A stretch of DNA of 64,000 bases from Moesziomyces globuligerus (lineage: Eukaryota; Basidiomycota; Ustilaginomycetes; Ustilaginales; Ustilaginaceae), in the NCBI GenBank assembly GCA_030849465.1, contig JARVLF010000005.1, positions 248,001 through 312,000 of the forward strand, given 5' to 3'. This document shows, one piece after another, positions 49,870-59,917 of the stretch. The notes under the pieces were generated by a model. The model saw only the letters and a list, made by a program, of their open reading frames with translations, did no database searches and had not been told where the DNA came from. How positions within the stretch are numbered: position 1 is the stretch's first letter; every line of letters starts with the position of its first letter. Position numbers and translations under genes: made by a program.

Positions 49870-51636
49870 TCAGCCCATCTTGAAGTGGAACTGCTGGCCG
49901 CCTGCGAAGCCGCCCTGTTGGAAGCCTCCGAAGCTTCCGCCGGGGAAGCCTCCTCCGCCGCCTTGTTGGAAGAACATGTCGAAGGGATGACCGCCTTGGG
50001 CAAAGGGGTTTCCGTAGCCGCCCTGCTGACCGCCCATGGGGTCGTTGGGATCGTCGCCGGCGTCGTAGCGCTTGCGGAGCTCTTCGTCGCCAAGCACGCC
50101 CCAGGCCTCGTTGATAGCAGCCATCTTCTGCTGGTCGCCACCCTTGTCCGGGTGGTTTTCGCGCGCGAGCTTACGGTACTGCTTCTTGATCGTCGCGAGG
50201 CCATCGGTGCGCTTGACGCCAAGCACCTTGTAGTAGTCCTTGCTCTGGCTGAGCTTGAGTCGCTTCTGCGCAGTCTGCAGCTTCTGATGGATCGAACGAT
50301 CCGTCCGACCCGTCGCTTCAAACGCCTTGGTCAGATCGCGCACCGCGTCTTCGTACTTTTCCTGCGAGAGCGCCAACTCGGCGCGCGCAAGCACCGCAGC
50401 CGTGTTGTCCGGATCGCGCGCGAGCACCAGATCGCAGTACGGCATCGCCTTGTCCAGATCGTTGAGCTCAGTGTGCGCCTTGCAGTACATCGTGTAGAGC
50501 TCGTGCAGCAACGCCGACTCGGCCACCGCATCGCCCTTGTAGGTGGACGGGATCAGCGGTTCATCGTCGCCGGCCGAGAGTTGGCCGGCCGAGGTGATGG
50601 CCTCTTTGATCTCGTCGACGACGGTAGGGCCGCCCACTTTGCCGCCCTTGAGCGCCGAGAGGACGGCACGGTAGCTCTGCGAGTTGTAGAAGTTGCGTGC
50701 CTTCTTGAGCGACTTTTCCAACGCCTTGACCTTGCGGTGCAGCCGGGCGCACGCCTTGTTGTCCGGATCCGAGTGCAGACACGCCTTGAGGTGCTGGAGG
50801 CCTGCATCGCGGCTCTGCGAGCCTGGCTCGCTGACAACAAAGTAGGAAAGCACCGCCAGCCTGCGCAGGAGGAAGGGCGACGGCGAGAGGTGCACCGCGC
50901 GCGTCCAGTCGGCCATTGCGTCTTCGAGATTGCCCTTGATGGTCTGGCAGCGCGCACGCACGAGCCTCGTCTCGAGATGCGAGGGCGAGACCTTGAGCAC
51001 CTCGCCGGCCATGTGGATGCAGTGATCGACCTTGGTGAGGTCGATTTCTTTGCCCTTGCCCTTGGCCGATTGCGCGTGTTGTTTGTCGAGCTCCTTGGCC
51101 AGCTGCTGCAACGACTTGAGCGACGTCTGCACGAGCGTCAGCTTGTTTCGTACGCTGCTGGCCTCGGTGGAGCCAGCGGCTGCGGCGCCGTTGTCGGCAC
51201 GCACTTTGTCGTACGTGTCGAGCGCCTTCTTGGCCTTGTCGTGGTCACCCTCTTTGAGGTAGACCTTGGCCTGCTGGAGATAGGCCTTGTCGAACTTGGG
51301 GTTGAGCTCCAGCAGGCTGTTGAAGTCGTGGAGCGCGGCCGAGGTGCGGCCGAGCGAGAGCTGGGCGGTGGCCCTGCGGTAGTAGGTGAGCCATGAGGAT
51401 GGATCGGCCTGCAGCGCGAGGTCGAACGACGAGAGTGCCTCCTGGTAGCGGCCGGACTGGAGCGCCGCGTTGGCGTGTGTGAGGTGCTGGTTGGCGAGCG
51501 CCGGATCGCTGGCGGGCGCTGTGTGAGGATTGGCGATGCCTTCGGCATGGACGAGCAGCCCGGAGGTGGAGAGGCTGAGCGCGATGCACAGCGTCCAGGA
51601 GAAGGCGAGCAGCGACGGAAGCAGGCTGCTCCTCAT
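49870..51636 (-). CDS. dnj1: ER-lumen TPR/J-domain co-chaperone (Dnj1/P58IPK/DNAJC3 type)
   Basis: The intronless frame encodes 588 aa. A signal peptide covers about residues 1-31 (hydrophobic core LLAFSWTLCIALSLSTSGLL, then HAEG). TPR repeats run from about 48 to 460, for example the stretch beginning ALQSGRYQEALSSFDLALQ. A J domain follows at about 469-537 with HPD at 495-497. The tail is Gly/Phe/Gln-rich. This layout is that of DNAJC3/P58IPK, which hands substrates to the Hsp70 BiP in the ER lumen. U. maydis has such a protein, Dnj1, reported to be needed for ER-stress tolerance and virulence; the symbol is given by analogy. There is no C-terminal HDEL-type signal. A TGACGTG, a core of unfolded-protein-response elements, lies about 130 bp upstream of the ATG. 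Confidence 0.92.
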   Translation of the reverse strand: MRSSLLPSLLAFSWTLCIALSLSTSGLLVHAEGIANPHTAPASDPALANQHLTHANAALQSGRYQEALSSFDLALQADPSSWLTYYRRATAQLSLGRTSAALHDFNSLLELNPKFDKAYLQQAKVYLKEGDHDKAKKALDTYDKVRADNGAAAAGSTEASSVRNKLTLVQTSLKSLQQLAKELDKQHAQSAKGKGKEIDLTKVDHCIHMAGEVLKVSPSHLETRLVRARCQTIKGNLEDAMADWTRAVHLSPSPFLLRRLAVLSYFVVSEPGSQSRDAGLQHLKACLHSDPDNKACARLHRKVKALEKSLKKARNFYNSQSYRAVLSALKGGKVGGPTVVDEIKEAITSAGQLSAGDDEPLIPSTYKGDAVAESALLHELYTMYCKAHTELNDLDKAMPYCDLVLARDPDNTAAVLARAELALSQEKYEDAVRDLTKAFEATGRTDRSIHQKLQTAQKRLKLSQSKDYYKVLGVKRTDGLATIKKQYRKLARENHPDKGGDQQKMAAINEAWGVLGDEELRKRYDAGDDPNDPMGGQQGGYGNPFAQGGHPFDMFFQQGGGGGFPGGSFGGFQQGGFAGGQQFHFKMG

Positions 51637-52153
51637 CGCGGCGATCTAGCTGCAGCTGGCAGGTGCGGCAAAGGTGGGGTTGATGGTGGGGCTCGAGGGG
51701 AGAAGGTGACGCAGAGGAGAAGCGAGCCGTCGCTGCGCTGGCCACACGAACGACCGACCAAGATGACGTGCGTGGATGGTGGAGGTGGTGCGGATGCTAG
51801 CGAGGTTCGGCCGCCTGATAAAGAGTGAGGAGAGGGTGGAGCATCGAAGCTTCCAGCTCATGCATCCTCGGCCGCCACGCCTTGAGCTCTTTCGCCACGC
51901 CGCGGCGTGAAATCCGAGAAATTGGGTGTCTCAGCCCGCCCAAGTTGCCGCAAACGGCGCTCTGCCAACGTGGAAGCCAACCGCCTGCATGCGGGGTCGC
52001 GCCTCGTCTCGCACGAAATCGAAATCATTTCACGCGCTGCAGCATTCAACGACGTAACAAACCGAACTTCTCAAAAACCGGGCATTCACTTCAACCAGCG
52101 AGGAGCAGCCATTGCACATTGAGAACAGGGGATAGGATACATGCAGAAAACAG
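51637..52153. promoter_or_regulatory. dnj1 promoter and 3' region of the next gene
   Basis: 517 bp between two minus-strand genes. Besides TGACGTG at 51764-51770 there is a TGATAA at about 51819 without the ATC flank of the iron-type site. No gene is apparent. Confidence 0.45.
51764..51770. promoter_or_regulatory. Possible unfolded-protein-response element (TGACGTG)
   Basis: TGACGTG matches the core bound by XBP1/Hac1-type bZIP factors. It lies about 130 bp upstream of dnj1. A 7-bp motif can occur by chance; the gene's role in ER folding makes it plausible. Confidence 0.4.
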
Positions 52154-54068
52154 CTAGATGAGCAAGCCCCAGCGAGCCAAGGCAGCCACCATGATGGCGA
52201 GCCCAAAGAGGAGCGATCCGTATGTGGTGGTGGCAAAGCCCAGCAAGGGGAGCGAGGTGGCCCAGAGCGAAGAGACGATGGTGTGCAGCACGAAGAGCAC
52301 GCCAAATGTGAGTCCAAAGCCGTTGAACGACGGCAGCAGCTGGAACTGCGGCGAGAGGTCGAAGCGGTCGTGCGAGAGGTGGCCCAGTGCACCCTGTGCA
52401 TGCGTGAACGACGACGAGAGGAGCAGCTGTCGTGACAGAACGCAAGTAAACAAAGATACGGTCAGCACCACGGCACGTCCATCTTTGGCAGTACGGCTTT
52501 CAACTTACGCTGCTGCCTATGCTCCACAGCATGGCGTCGATGCGCCACAGCGCACACAGCGCGACCGGGATCTCGGGCAAGGGTACGCCGAGCACGGCCT
52601 CGACCTCGGAGCGTTCCTTGGCGACGAGGAAGCGCTCCACCTCCTCCTCCAGTTCCTGGTCCAGCAGCGAGATGGTCTCGCTCGAGAAGCTCGAGCGGCT
52701 GGCTTGCGGGTCGGTCTCGTCGTCCGTGTCGACGGCCTCTTCCAGCGTGTCCATCGCTCCGTACGACGTCGGGGTCGAGCCCGACTGGATCGGGCTGCCC
52801 GCCTCACCCGCAGGCTGGACCAGACGCTGGCGTGCCTGTTCCAACGCTTTGGAAGCCGACATGCGCCTCGCCTTGCCGTTGCCACGCTCGGCCGCCTGCG
52901 TCGGCTCAGGATGCGCCTCCCGACCCATGCCGGAGAGCATGCTGAAGCCGGACTGGCCCACTGCAGCTCGATCGCGCTGCATGTCGGCTTCGGACCATGG
53001 CGTCTCGGGTGTCTCTGCGGTCGCGTCCATGTCGGCGGGCTTGTACAGCGCGACCTGGTGTAAGATCTGGAACGCGCCGAAGCTCGCCTCGGCCAGCGCC
53101 CAAGCGATCGACGACCACGCCGCCACAAAGAAGCGCGGATCCCGGAAGCTCAGACGCCAAGCCCAGTCGGGCCCGGTGAGCGACGCCGGATCCTGCAAGC
53201 CCGGCGTCGATGCGCGGTGAGCGTACCTCTCCTGGATCGGATACAGGTACAGAGCGGTGACGAGGATGCAGCACGCCCAGTAGAACGAGAGCACGCGCAG
53301 CGACTCGCCGATAAGCGCCTGCATCGCGATTGCCACCGTGACGATGAGACCCTCCCTTCCGCTCGCGTTCTCTGCGACCGGAAGCTGGAAGCGCGGCGAG
53401 CGAGAGAGCATCGAGAGTGACGGTGAAAAGATGCGGGGTATGATGCGGTCTGCGAATGCCAGGCACGCCTTGCGGCTGGTGTACGATGCTAGCCACCCTA
53501 CCACTCCGAGGGCGAGCGTCGAGAGGAGCAGCTGTGCATCCAGGATCCTGCGGCACTGGCCCTTTTCGAATCCGGAACGCAGTGACGCCGCGCTGTACGG
53601 CATCTCCGGAGGCGAGGCCTGCAGGTGGCAGAGCTCGCGCACCTGGATCGAGCCGACGAGCGCAGCGACCAGGATCGCAAATGTCGGCACGAGCGCAGCT
53701 ACATGCAGGAAGAAGAACCGGCGATACGAGGATTGCAGCAGCCGCAGGTTGGGCCGTGTGCGCTCGTAGCCGGTCGAAATCGAGGACGATGAGAGCTCCG
53801 AAGCGTCGCCCGATGGACGGGGTTGTTCCCCTTTGCGCACAGCCGCCGCCATGCCGGAAGAAGCTTGCGGCACTGCGGCCCAGGGTGAAGTCTGAAGGGA
53901 GATCGCGGGCTGCGGCTGCCGGCGTACGGGGGAGATGGTGCTACATGGACTGGAGGTGGTGACGAGGTCTGGGATGCATGCAGTCCATGCAGCCGAGGTG
54001 TTGGCGCTGATGGCGCGATATTTTCGATCGGGAGATAGCTTCGAGAGCCGCCGAATCGCATCGGGCAT
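52154..54068 (-). CDS. Unrecognised multi-pass membrane protein
   Basis: Two exons: 52509-54068 and 52154-52426, split by an 82-nt phase-0 intron (donor GTAAGT, branch GTGCTGACC, acceptor GACAG). They encode 610 aa from MPDAIRRLSKLSP. Hydrophobic segments suggest six or seven spans: FFFLHVAALVPTFAILVAAL near 125, LLLSTLALGVVGWLA near 180, two between about 245 and 290, one near 330 (WSSIAWALAEASFGAF), and two or three in the C-terminal exon-2 region. A large acidic, Ser-rich cytosolic-type loop covers about 350-480. I do not recognise the family; the loop has no catalytic motif. The start lies 123 bp from the divergent BMT5-like ATG, so the two genes probably share a promoter. Confidence 0.75.
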
Positions 54069-54191
54069 GGATGAGTTGTGTGGAGGCGAACGAGAAATTT
54101 GGCGCGAGGACCCTTTTTTGAGCTGCAGGGCTCCGGCGCTTTCTTTGTGCTGCCTCCTCATCAGAGCTTCTTCCGGAAGAAGCCCATCACC

Positions 54192-55622
54192 ATGCCTAAG
54201 AAGAAGGGCAACCTCAAAGCAGCGCTCAACGGCCACTTTGCTCAGCAGGAGCAAAAGGCTCGCGAGCGCGCCGCACAGGAAGCTGCGAGACGCAAAGCGC
54301 TCTCCTACACCAAGTCCGGCCAGCCCAACTCGAAGAACGCCAAGCGCAAGCAGACCGCCCCATCGCCGTCGACCCACCAGCCCGCTACCGACGTTGACGC
54401 AACGTCGTTGCCGCAAGTCGCCGAGGGTGGTCTCGGAAAGAAGCGCAAGAGGTTGCCGCAACCGTTTGCGCGCGACGACAGCATCCTGATCGTAGGGGAG
54501 GCCAACTTTTCGTTTGCGCTCTCGCTGCTGCTACCGCCGCGCTCGCATCCGCCGTCCCAGATCCTCGCCACCGCGTACGACTCGGAGCAGGAGTGCTACT
54601 CCAAGTACCCCGATGCGCGCGACATCGTAGCGCAGATTCGGCGTCTGGCCGGGCGCGACGATATCGTCGTCTTTGGCGTCGATGCCGGCCAGCTCGACAA
54701 GTGCAAGCACGTCACGGGCGCAGCAAAGAAGCCGCAGGTGGATCGGAATCTGATCGACAGCAGCGAGGGAGACTCATACGCAGCGTCGGCGAGCGCGGCC
54801 AAGTCGCAACGGAGATGGAGTAAGGTGTGGTTCGGATTTCCGCACGTCGGAGCAGGGCACAAGGACGAGACGCGAAACGTGCTCGCCAACCAACTCCTTC
54901 TGCTGCGCTTCTTCATCTCGGTCGCGCCGTATCTCACCTCGGGCACGGTACCCGAGTATGCTCCGGGAGGTGCGTCGTCGAAGCGTCGGGTCGGGTCGGA
55001 CGAGGAGGACGAGGGGGAAGAGGAGGATGTTGACGACGCGTTTGGCGACGAGATCGAGTTGGCTGGGGTGGAGTCGAGTGCGGCGGATCAGGCGGTGCTG
55101 GACGAGACCAAGGCGCGCATCTCTGCGCTGCAGCCTTTGCAGTCGCCATCTCGCCAGGGTTCGGTGCTGGTGACGCTGCGCAATGCTGCGCCGTACACGC
55201 TGTGGGATGTGGCGAATCTGGCCAAGCGGTTGCCGCAGATGCTGCCCGTGATCGCCGCCACGGCACCCGCGCTTCCCAAGGGCGTCAAGAAGCCCACGCT
55301 CAAAGACCTCGGTACCGCCGGGCTCTCGACACACAGTCCAAACAACTTGCATTCGCGCGCGGCCGGCGCCAAATCTCCCGCCGCCGACCGCGTACGCAGG
55401 TACCGAAGCTACCATCTGTGGCGCAGCTTCGAATTCGATCCCACCGAATGGCGCGGCTACCAACATCGTCGCACCATCGGCTGGATTCAGGGCGTCAGCA
55501 CAGGCGCAAACGACGACCTCCTCCGCTCCAGATCCGCTCACCGCGCCGAATCCGACGCCAGCGTCCGCGCCAGCAAGGCCGGCGGAGGCGAATGTCGCAC
55601 TTGGGAATTCGGTCTCTCGTAG
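54192..55622 (+). CDS. BMT5: 25S rRNA uridine-N3 methyltransferase, BMT5-like
   Basis: Start at 54192 (MPKKKGNLKAALNGHF) gives 476 aa; the frame is open upstream to 54078 but that Met would lie inside the short divergent promoter. After a Lys-rich nuclear/nucleolar-type N-terminus, the SAM-dependent methyltransferase domain (DUF2431 type) begins with DSILIVGEANFSFALSLL at about 96. It continues with ILATAYDSEQECYSKYP and KVWFGFPHVGAGHKDETRNV, all typical of yeast Bmt5, which methylates U2634 of 25S rRNA. An acidic insert (about 262-305) separates these from LVTLRNAAPYTLWDV. The C-terminal RSFEFDPTEWRGYQHRRTIG segment is also family-typical. No intron is needed. It converges on the TMS1 gene, 54 bp away. 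Confidence 0.88.
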   Translation: MPKKKGNLKAALNGHFAQQEQKARERAAQEAARRKALSYTKSGQPNSKNAKRKQTAPSPSTHQPATDVDATSLPQVAEGGLGKKRKRLPQPFARDDSILIVGEANFSFALSLLLPPRSHPPSQILATAYDSEQECYSKYPDARDIVAQIRRLAGRDDIVVFGVDAGQLDKCKHVTGAAKKPQVDRNLIDSSEGDSYAASASAAKSQRRWSKVWFGFPHVGAGHKDETRNVLANQLLLLRFFISVAPYLTSGTVPEYAPGGASSKRRVGSDEEDEGEEEDVDDAFGDEIELAGVESSAADQAVLDETKARISALQPLQSPSRQGSVLVTLRNAAPYTLWDVANLAKRLPQMLPVIAATAPALPKGVKKPTLKDLGTAGLSTHSPNNLHSRAAGAKSPAADRVRRYRSYHLWRSFEFDPTEWRGYQHRRTIGWIQGVSTGANDDLLRSRSAHRAESDASVRASKAGGGECRTWEFGLS

Positions 55623-55676
55623 CTTTCACTCCTTGCAATCAGCGGAAGATCTCCATTGCCTAAATCCCCACATCTT

Positions 55677-57316
55677 CTAGTCGAAGCCGAATCGATCCGG
55701 CACTGTCACGCGCAAACGAAAGAAGGGAGATTCACGTCAGTCAGCCAAAGTTGAGATGCAGTCCTGAGAATGAGAGGGGGAAGGGCAAACTTACGCAGTA
55801 CAGGGGCGACGAGGCTCCAGGTGTAGATGACGATGCAGAGCCAGCTGCTGACGACGCGCATCCACATGGCGGTGGTGCTGCGGCCGATGTAGGCGATGGG
55901 AGCGCCGTCCTCGCTCGGATCGGGCGAAGGGCCACCGAGGCGGACGAAGCGCCAGTCGGTCAGCAGCATGGCGGTGTAGCAGGCGGCGATGGCAAAGACA
56001 AAGTGGAAGAAGCTGTAGTTGTAGCGCGTGCCCTGTCGTTCGTCGTCGCTCTCGTCTCCCACGCCCAACTCGGACCTGGTCTCGATCTCGTCGTCGTCGT
56101 CCTCTTCTTCATCCAGAGCCGATGCCGGGATGGCACCTGCCTCGACCGCGGCCATCAACGCCTGGATCCTCAGCGAGTCCTTCTTGGTGGGTTGGTCGGT
56201 CACCACGCCTCCTCCGGCCGAGTAGTCGATCGAGTCGCGAGTCGCCAACGGTCCGTAGCCCGACGGAGGCCGGCTCTCATTAAGCGCCGCGCGGCGCTTG
56301 CCTACCAGCGTCTTGGACTGCGTAGCCGCGCGCGAGGTCGAGTAGGCGATCGCAAGGAAGGTGAACACGGCGCCGATGACGACCGTGGTGGTCTTGGCGC
56401 TGCCGCCGCGCCCGCGCGTGATCGGATTGCACTCGGCATTGTCGCGATTCATCACCGCCGATGCGATCAGATACGTGCAGTACGCCGCCACCATGCTGCT
56501 CTGCGCCAATCCGCTGCGTGGATTGGCCTCCTGCACCTTGGGACTGATCGAGAGCAGCGTCAGCACCACGATGAGTCCGAGGTTGAGGCTGATGAAGAAC
56601 TGGTTGAGCGAGCAGCCGCTGGATGCGAAGAAGCCGTACAGCACGCCCGTCAAGGCGATCGCCGCCGCATACATGCCGAGCGTACTGCCGATGAGGGTGA
56701 ACTTCCAAAAGTCCGACTCGGTCTGCTCCCAGCGATCGAGGCAGGTCTCGGACCAGGAGTGCGCAAAGTCGACGAGCAGCACCAGGCCGACGACGATAAA
56801 CACCGACGCAAGGATGAGCGAAAAGTAGTTGGCCCAAAAGACGAAGAAGCCGTTGGGCACGAAGAACATGAGCAGGGTCAGCAGCAGCCACAGGAGGACC
56901 TTAGGACCCCACCATCCGTTCTGAATGGCGGCGCGCTTGGTGCGCGTGTCCTTGACGCCGATGAGGAGCATGCCGAGGATAAAGTGGAAGAGCGAGAGCG
57001 CAAACGTGATGCGGTGCACGGCAAGCACGCCGTAGCATCGATCCTTGTCCTTGCAGTCCATCTTGATGTAGTTGTACGACCACTCTTCGATCTTGTGCAT
57101 CATGAAGCCCGTCAGACTGAGCCAGGCGAGCAGCGCATCGAGGCAGAAGATGATCGCAAAGCCCACGCGCGTGGCGATCGACGACTGGCAGTTGCACGAC
57201 TTGAAGAACGCCGAGGCGGCCGTGCTCGTGCAGAAGAAGGCGAGGCCGGCGACGCACGAGCTGGCGATCGACGCCAGACCGCCGCCGAGAAAGGGCAGCG
57301 AAAGCGCCACGCCCAT
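55677..57316 (-). CDS. TMS1: Serine incorporator / TMS1 membrane protein
   Basis: Two exons: 55795-57316 and 55677-55702 (only 26 nt), with a 92-nt intron (donor GTAAGT, branch CTGAC, acceptor GACAG). They encode 515 aa ending VAPVLLPDRFGFD, as expected of SERINC/TMS1; without splicing the last residues would be unrelated. The protein starts MGVALSLPFLGGGLASIASS, and has about ten to eleven membrane spans, the Cys pair region FKSCNCQSS, and FVPNGFFVFWANYFS. An acidic, Ser-rich loop lies at about 385-425 (EEEDDDDEIETRSELG). SERINC proteins are eukaryotic membrane proteins linked to serine-derived lipids and lipid scrambling. Location is probably endosome, vacuole or plasma membrane. Confidence 0.94.
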
Positions 57317-57736
57317 CGTGCTGGTGTTTCGCTCGGTGCTGCTCGAATGAGAGTAGGGGCTGAGATCTCTCTACGCTTTAAGAGGTTCGGAAGCTATCCG
57401 GACGCTCGATCGATGATGCTGATGAGAGACCAAGTGGTCGGATGGCTACACGACGTCGAGGTGGATGAGGGGCATGTGGAGTGAGGAAAGCGATGCACGG
57501 TGCTGCCGCCAGAGTCGACTTTGCGGCAACCCTGCGCCTCGCGTAACCGGGACCAAATTCAGTGGCCTAACAATTGCAGACGAAAAATGCGCAGCCCAGT
57601 CACACAGCACCCACAACTCTCTCACCCGGCCTAACCTCCTGCTATGCACCGCGCGATTCTGGGATCAATGAATGCTGTATGTGTGGGGCCGGATGCGCGA
57701 ACCGATAACGAGTGGTGGCTGTGTACACTCGCCCGT
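57317..57736. promoter_or_regulatory. TMS1 promoter and EMP70 3' region
   Basis: 420 bp between two minus-strand genes. I see no gene, repeat or clear promoter motif here. Confidence 0.4.
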
Positions 57737-59644
57737 CTAGTCTACGCGGATGGCCGAGTAGATCTTGCGGAGCGAGGCGTAGGTGGCGAGGAAGCCGATG
57801 GCGCCAAAGAGGGTGAAGAAGAGGAGCGAGAGAATAGAAAGATATCCGAGGAAGAGGACCTTGTTGGCGAGGCCGGGCAGTTCGAGGCGAGTGGCCCAGA
57901 AGAAGAGGCCATAGACAAAGAACCAGATGGCGCCCGAGCCGCCAGTGAGGAAGGCCCTCCAGTGCCAGCGGTAGTCTTCGCTGCAGAGGTGGAAGTAGGC
58001 AAAGAGGATGGTGACCGTGGCGGCGGTCGTGGCGGTGATGATGAATGCGAGGGCGAGGAAGCCAAAGGCGTAGTAGATCTTTGTGCCGAACATCGAGTTG
58101 AGGATGAAGAGGATCTCGAGGAAGGCGGAAGCAAAGATGAGGATGCCGGCGATGAGCGCCGAGGGTAGAGGACGGAGGTACCATGTGTGCTGGTAGGGGA
58201 TCTGACGCGGGATCGAGTTGGGCTTGACCGGATGGGTGAATCCGCCGGAGCGGATGCCGAGGAACGCGCCGAGCGCCGTAAGCGGCACGTTGATGAGGAA
58301 CCAGAGCGCGACGAGGGCGAGCAGCGTTCCGAAGGGTACGGCACCGGACGAGCCGCTGAAGATGAGGAAGAAGTTGAGCAGGAGGACGAGCGAGAAGACG
58401 AGGCTGGGGAAGAGCATGGCGGTGAGCACGATGTTCTGCTTCCAGTACTCGCCGCCCATGCTCGCGTACACCTTGCTCGACATGAATCCGGCGATGCTGC
58501 CGAAGAGCGTCCAGGTGACGATCATCACGGTAGCTAGCGAGCCTCGGTTCGAGGGGCTGAGGAAGCCGAGCAGCGCGAAGACGAGCGTGACCGCCGCCAT
58601 GGCGACGAGCTGGGATCCAGAGCCGACAAAGATGGAGAGGAGCATGGGCCGGGTGGGCGGGCGGAAGACTTCGCCGTGGACGAGCTTCCAGCCAAAGTCC
58701 TCCTGTACGTCTTCGGTCATGTCGATGGCGTTGTAGCGGTGGATGTCGCGGCTGATGGAGCGCGCGACGACGATGCCGACCATCATGCAGAGGAAGCTGA
58801 CGATGACGACCGAGTTGATGAGCGCGAGCCAGTGGATGCGCGGATCAAACACCTTGAGGTAGGCGTCCCAGCGCGTTGCCCAGGGCGTGGACGACTCCTT
58901 CCAGCGGATGCTGTACGTGTAGGCGACGCCGGTCGAAGTGGAGTTGCTGAGCTGGAGCGGATCGGCGGCCTTGCAGTCGGCGGGCTGGCCCGCAGCGACG
59001 CCCTTGAGCGAGTCTTTGGAGAGCGGATAGATGCGGGCGCCCACGACGCGGTACTCGTCCGGCCCGCGCTTGTGGTAGTGGATGTAGATGTCGTAGTGGT
59101 TGTGCAGCGCTGGCGGATCGTAGGCTCGGAAGTGCTCGTCCTCCAAGCTGCCCAGAGCGAAGCCGAGCGAGAGGAACTCCTCGTGGGTCTTGATCTCCCT
59201 GCGGGATTCGGCGACGGGGAGGCCATCGACCATCCAGTTTACGGCGTACTCCTCGCGTATCCTGTCGTTGATAAAGGCAGCGTTGTCGGGGCTGATGGTG
59301 GTTCTGCACATCTCCTTGCAGACCTCGTCCTTGAGCATGACGCCGTGGACGGGGCTGCTGTAGATGCGGTCGCCAAAGAGGACGCTGCCGAGGTTTTCGC
59401 TCTGCGACTGGGGCCCACCCTCGGGCGTGCAGAACTGGAAGTGCGGGTCGTAGTAGTCGTACTTGAGCACGCCCTTGATCTGCGATGTGAAGGCCTTGGC
59501 CTGGAGCGCGTTGACCGAGAAGGGGACCTGGTCGCCCTGCTTGTAGGAATGGGGTGCGCTTCCTGGGAGATACCACGCTGCCGCCTCGAGGGGCAGCAGG
59601 AGCGCTGCGGCAGCGAGCGCAGAAAGCGCTGTTGTGCTGCGCAT
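57737..59644 (-). CDS. EMP70: EMP70/TM9SF nonaspanin family endomembrane protein
   Basis: The start at 59644 gives 635 aa with a clear signal peptide (about 1-23, LAAAALLLPLEAAAWYLPG); the frame is open upstream to 60184 but that part would lie across the divergent BET5 start. A luminal domain of about 250 residues carries the typical VPFSVNALQAKAFTSQI-like start, and YYDPHFQFCTPEGG. Nine membrane spans follow from about 275, including the conserved HGEVFRPPTRPMLLSIFVGS and IPYQHTWYLRPLPSALIAG. TM9SF proteins reside in the Golgi and endosomes. The C-terminus ends IRVD, where the family usually has K-x-D/E, the Golgi-retention and COPI-binding signal; here Arg replaces Lys. Confidence 0.95.
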   Translation of the reverse strand: MRSTTALSALAAAALLLPLEAAAWYLPGSAPHSYKQGDQVPFSVNALQAKAFTSQIKGVLKYDYYDPHFQFCTPEGGPQSQSENLGSVLFGDRIYSSPVHGVMLKDEVCKEMCRTTISPDNAAFINDRIREEYAVNWMVDGLPVAESRREIKTHEEFLSLGFALGSLEDEHFRAYDPPALHNHYDIYIHYHKRGPDEYRVVGARIYPLSKDSLKGVAAGQPADCKAADPLQLSNSTSTGVAYTYSIRWKESSTPWATRWDAYLKVFDPRIHWLALINSVVIVSFLCMMVGIVVARSISRDIHRYNAIDMTEDVQEDFGWKLVHGEVFRPPTRPMLLSIFVGSGSQLVAMAAVTLVFALLGFLSPSNRGSLATVMIVTWTLFGSIAGFMSSKVYASMGGEYWKQNIVLTAMLFPSLVFSLVLLLNFFLIFSGSSGAVPFGTLLALVALWFLINVPLTALGAFLGIRSGGFTHPVKPNSIPRQIPYQHTWYLRPLPSALIAGILIFASAFLEILFILNSMFGTKIYYAFGFLALAFIITATTAATVTILFAYFHLCSEDYRWHWRAFLTGGSGAIWFFVYGLFFWATRLELPGLANKVLFLGYLSILSLLFFTLFGAIGFLATYASLRKIYSAIRVD

Positions 59645-59917
59645 CTTTGGCGTGAGGAGAAGGGACGCTGTGGCAGCAAGAGAAGGATGCCTGAGAAGAA
59701 AGCCAACCGAAAGCGCGCGCTTGCATCCAACACTTTGGCTCGGAGCTGCAATTTGAGCCTCGCTCGGCTCGCGTGCCAACAGAGCACACTGGCTGAACAC
59801 TTGGTGGAATTCGGATCGCCCGAACGCTCCACCTGGCGCGCTCGGACCCTTGCGACGTGGTTCCATCCCGCTCGCCATCCTCGGCAGTTCCGACAACGGC
59901 ACGTCCGACTCGTCATC
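59645..59917. promoter_or_regulatory. Short bidirectional promoter of EMP70 and BET5
   Basis: 273 bp separate the divergent start codons, so promoters must overlap. Both products act in Golgi-endosome traffic, but no shared regulatory motif is visible. Confidence 0.45.

Noticed and set aside
54078..54191. Upstream extension of the BMT5-like protein
   Set aside because: It would start almost on top of the divergent gene's ATG. The MPKKKGN start at 54192 is Lys-rich and family-like.
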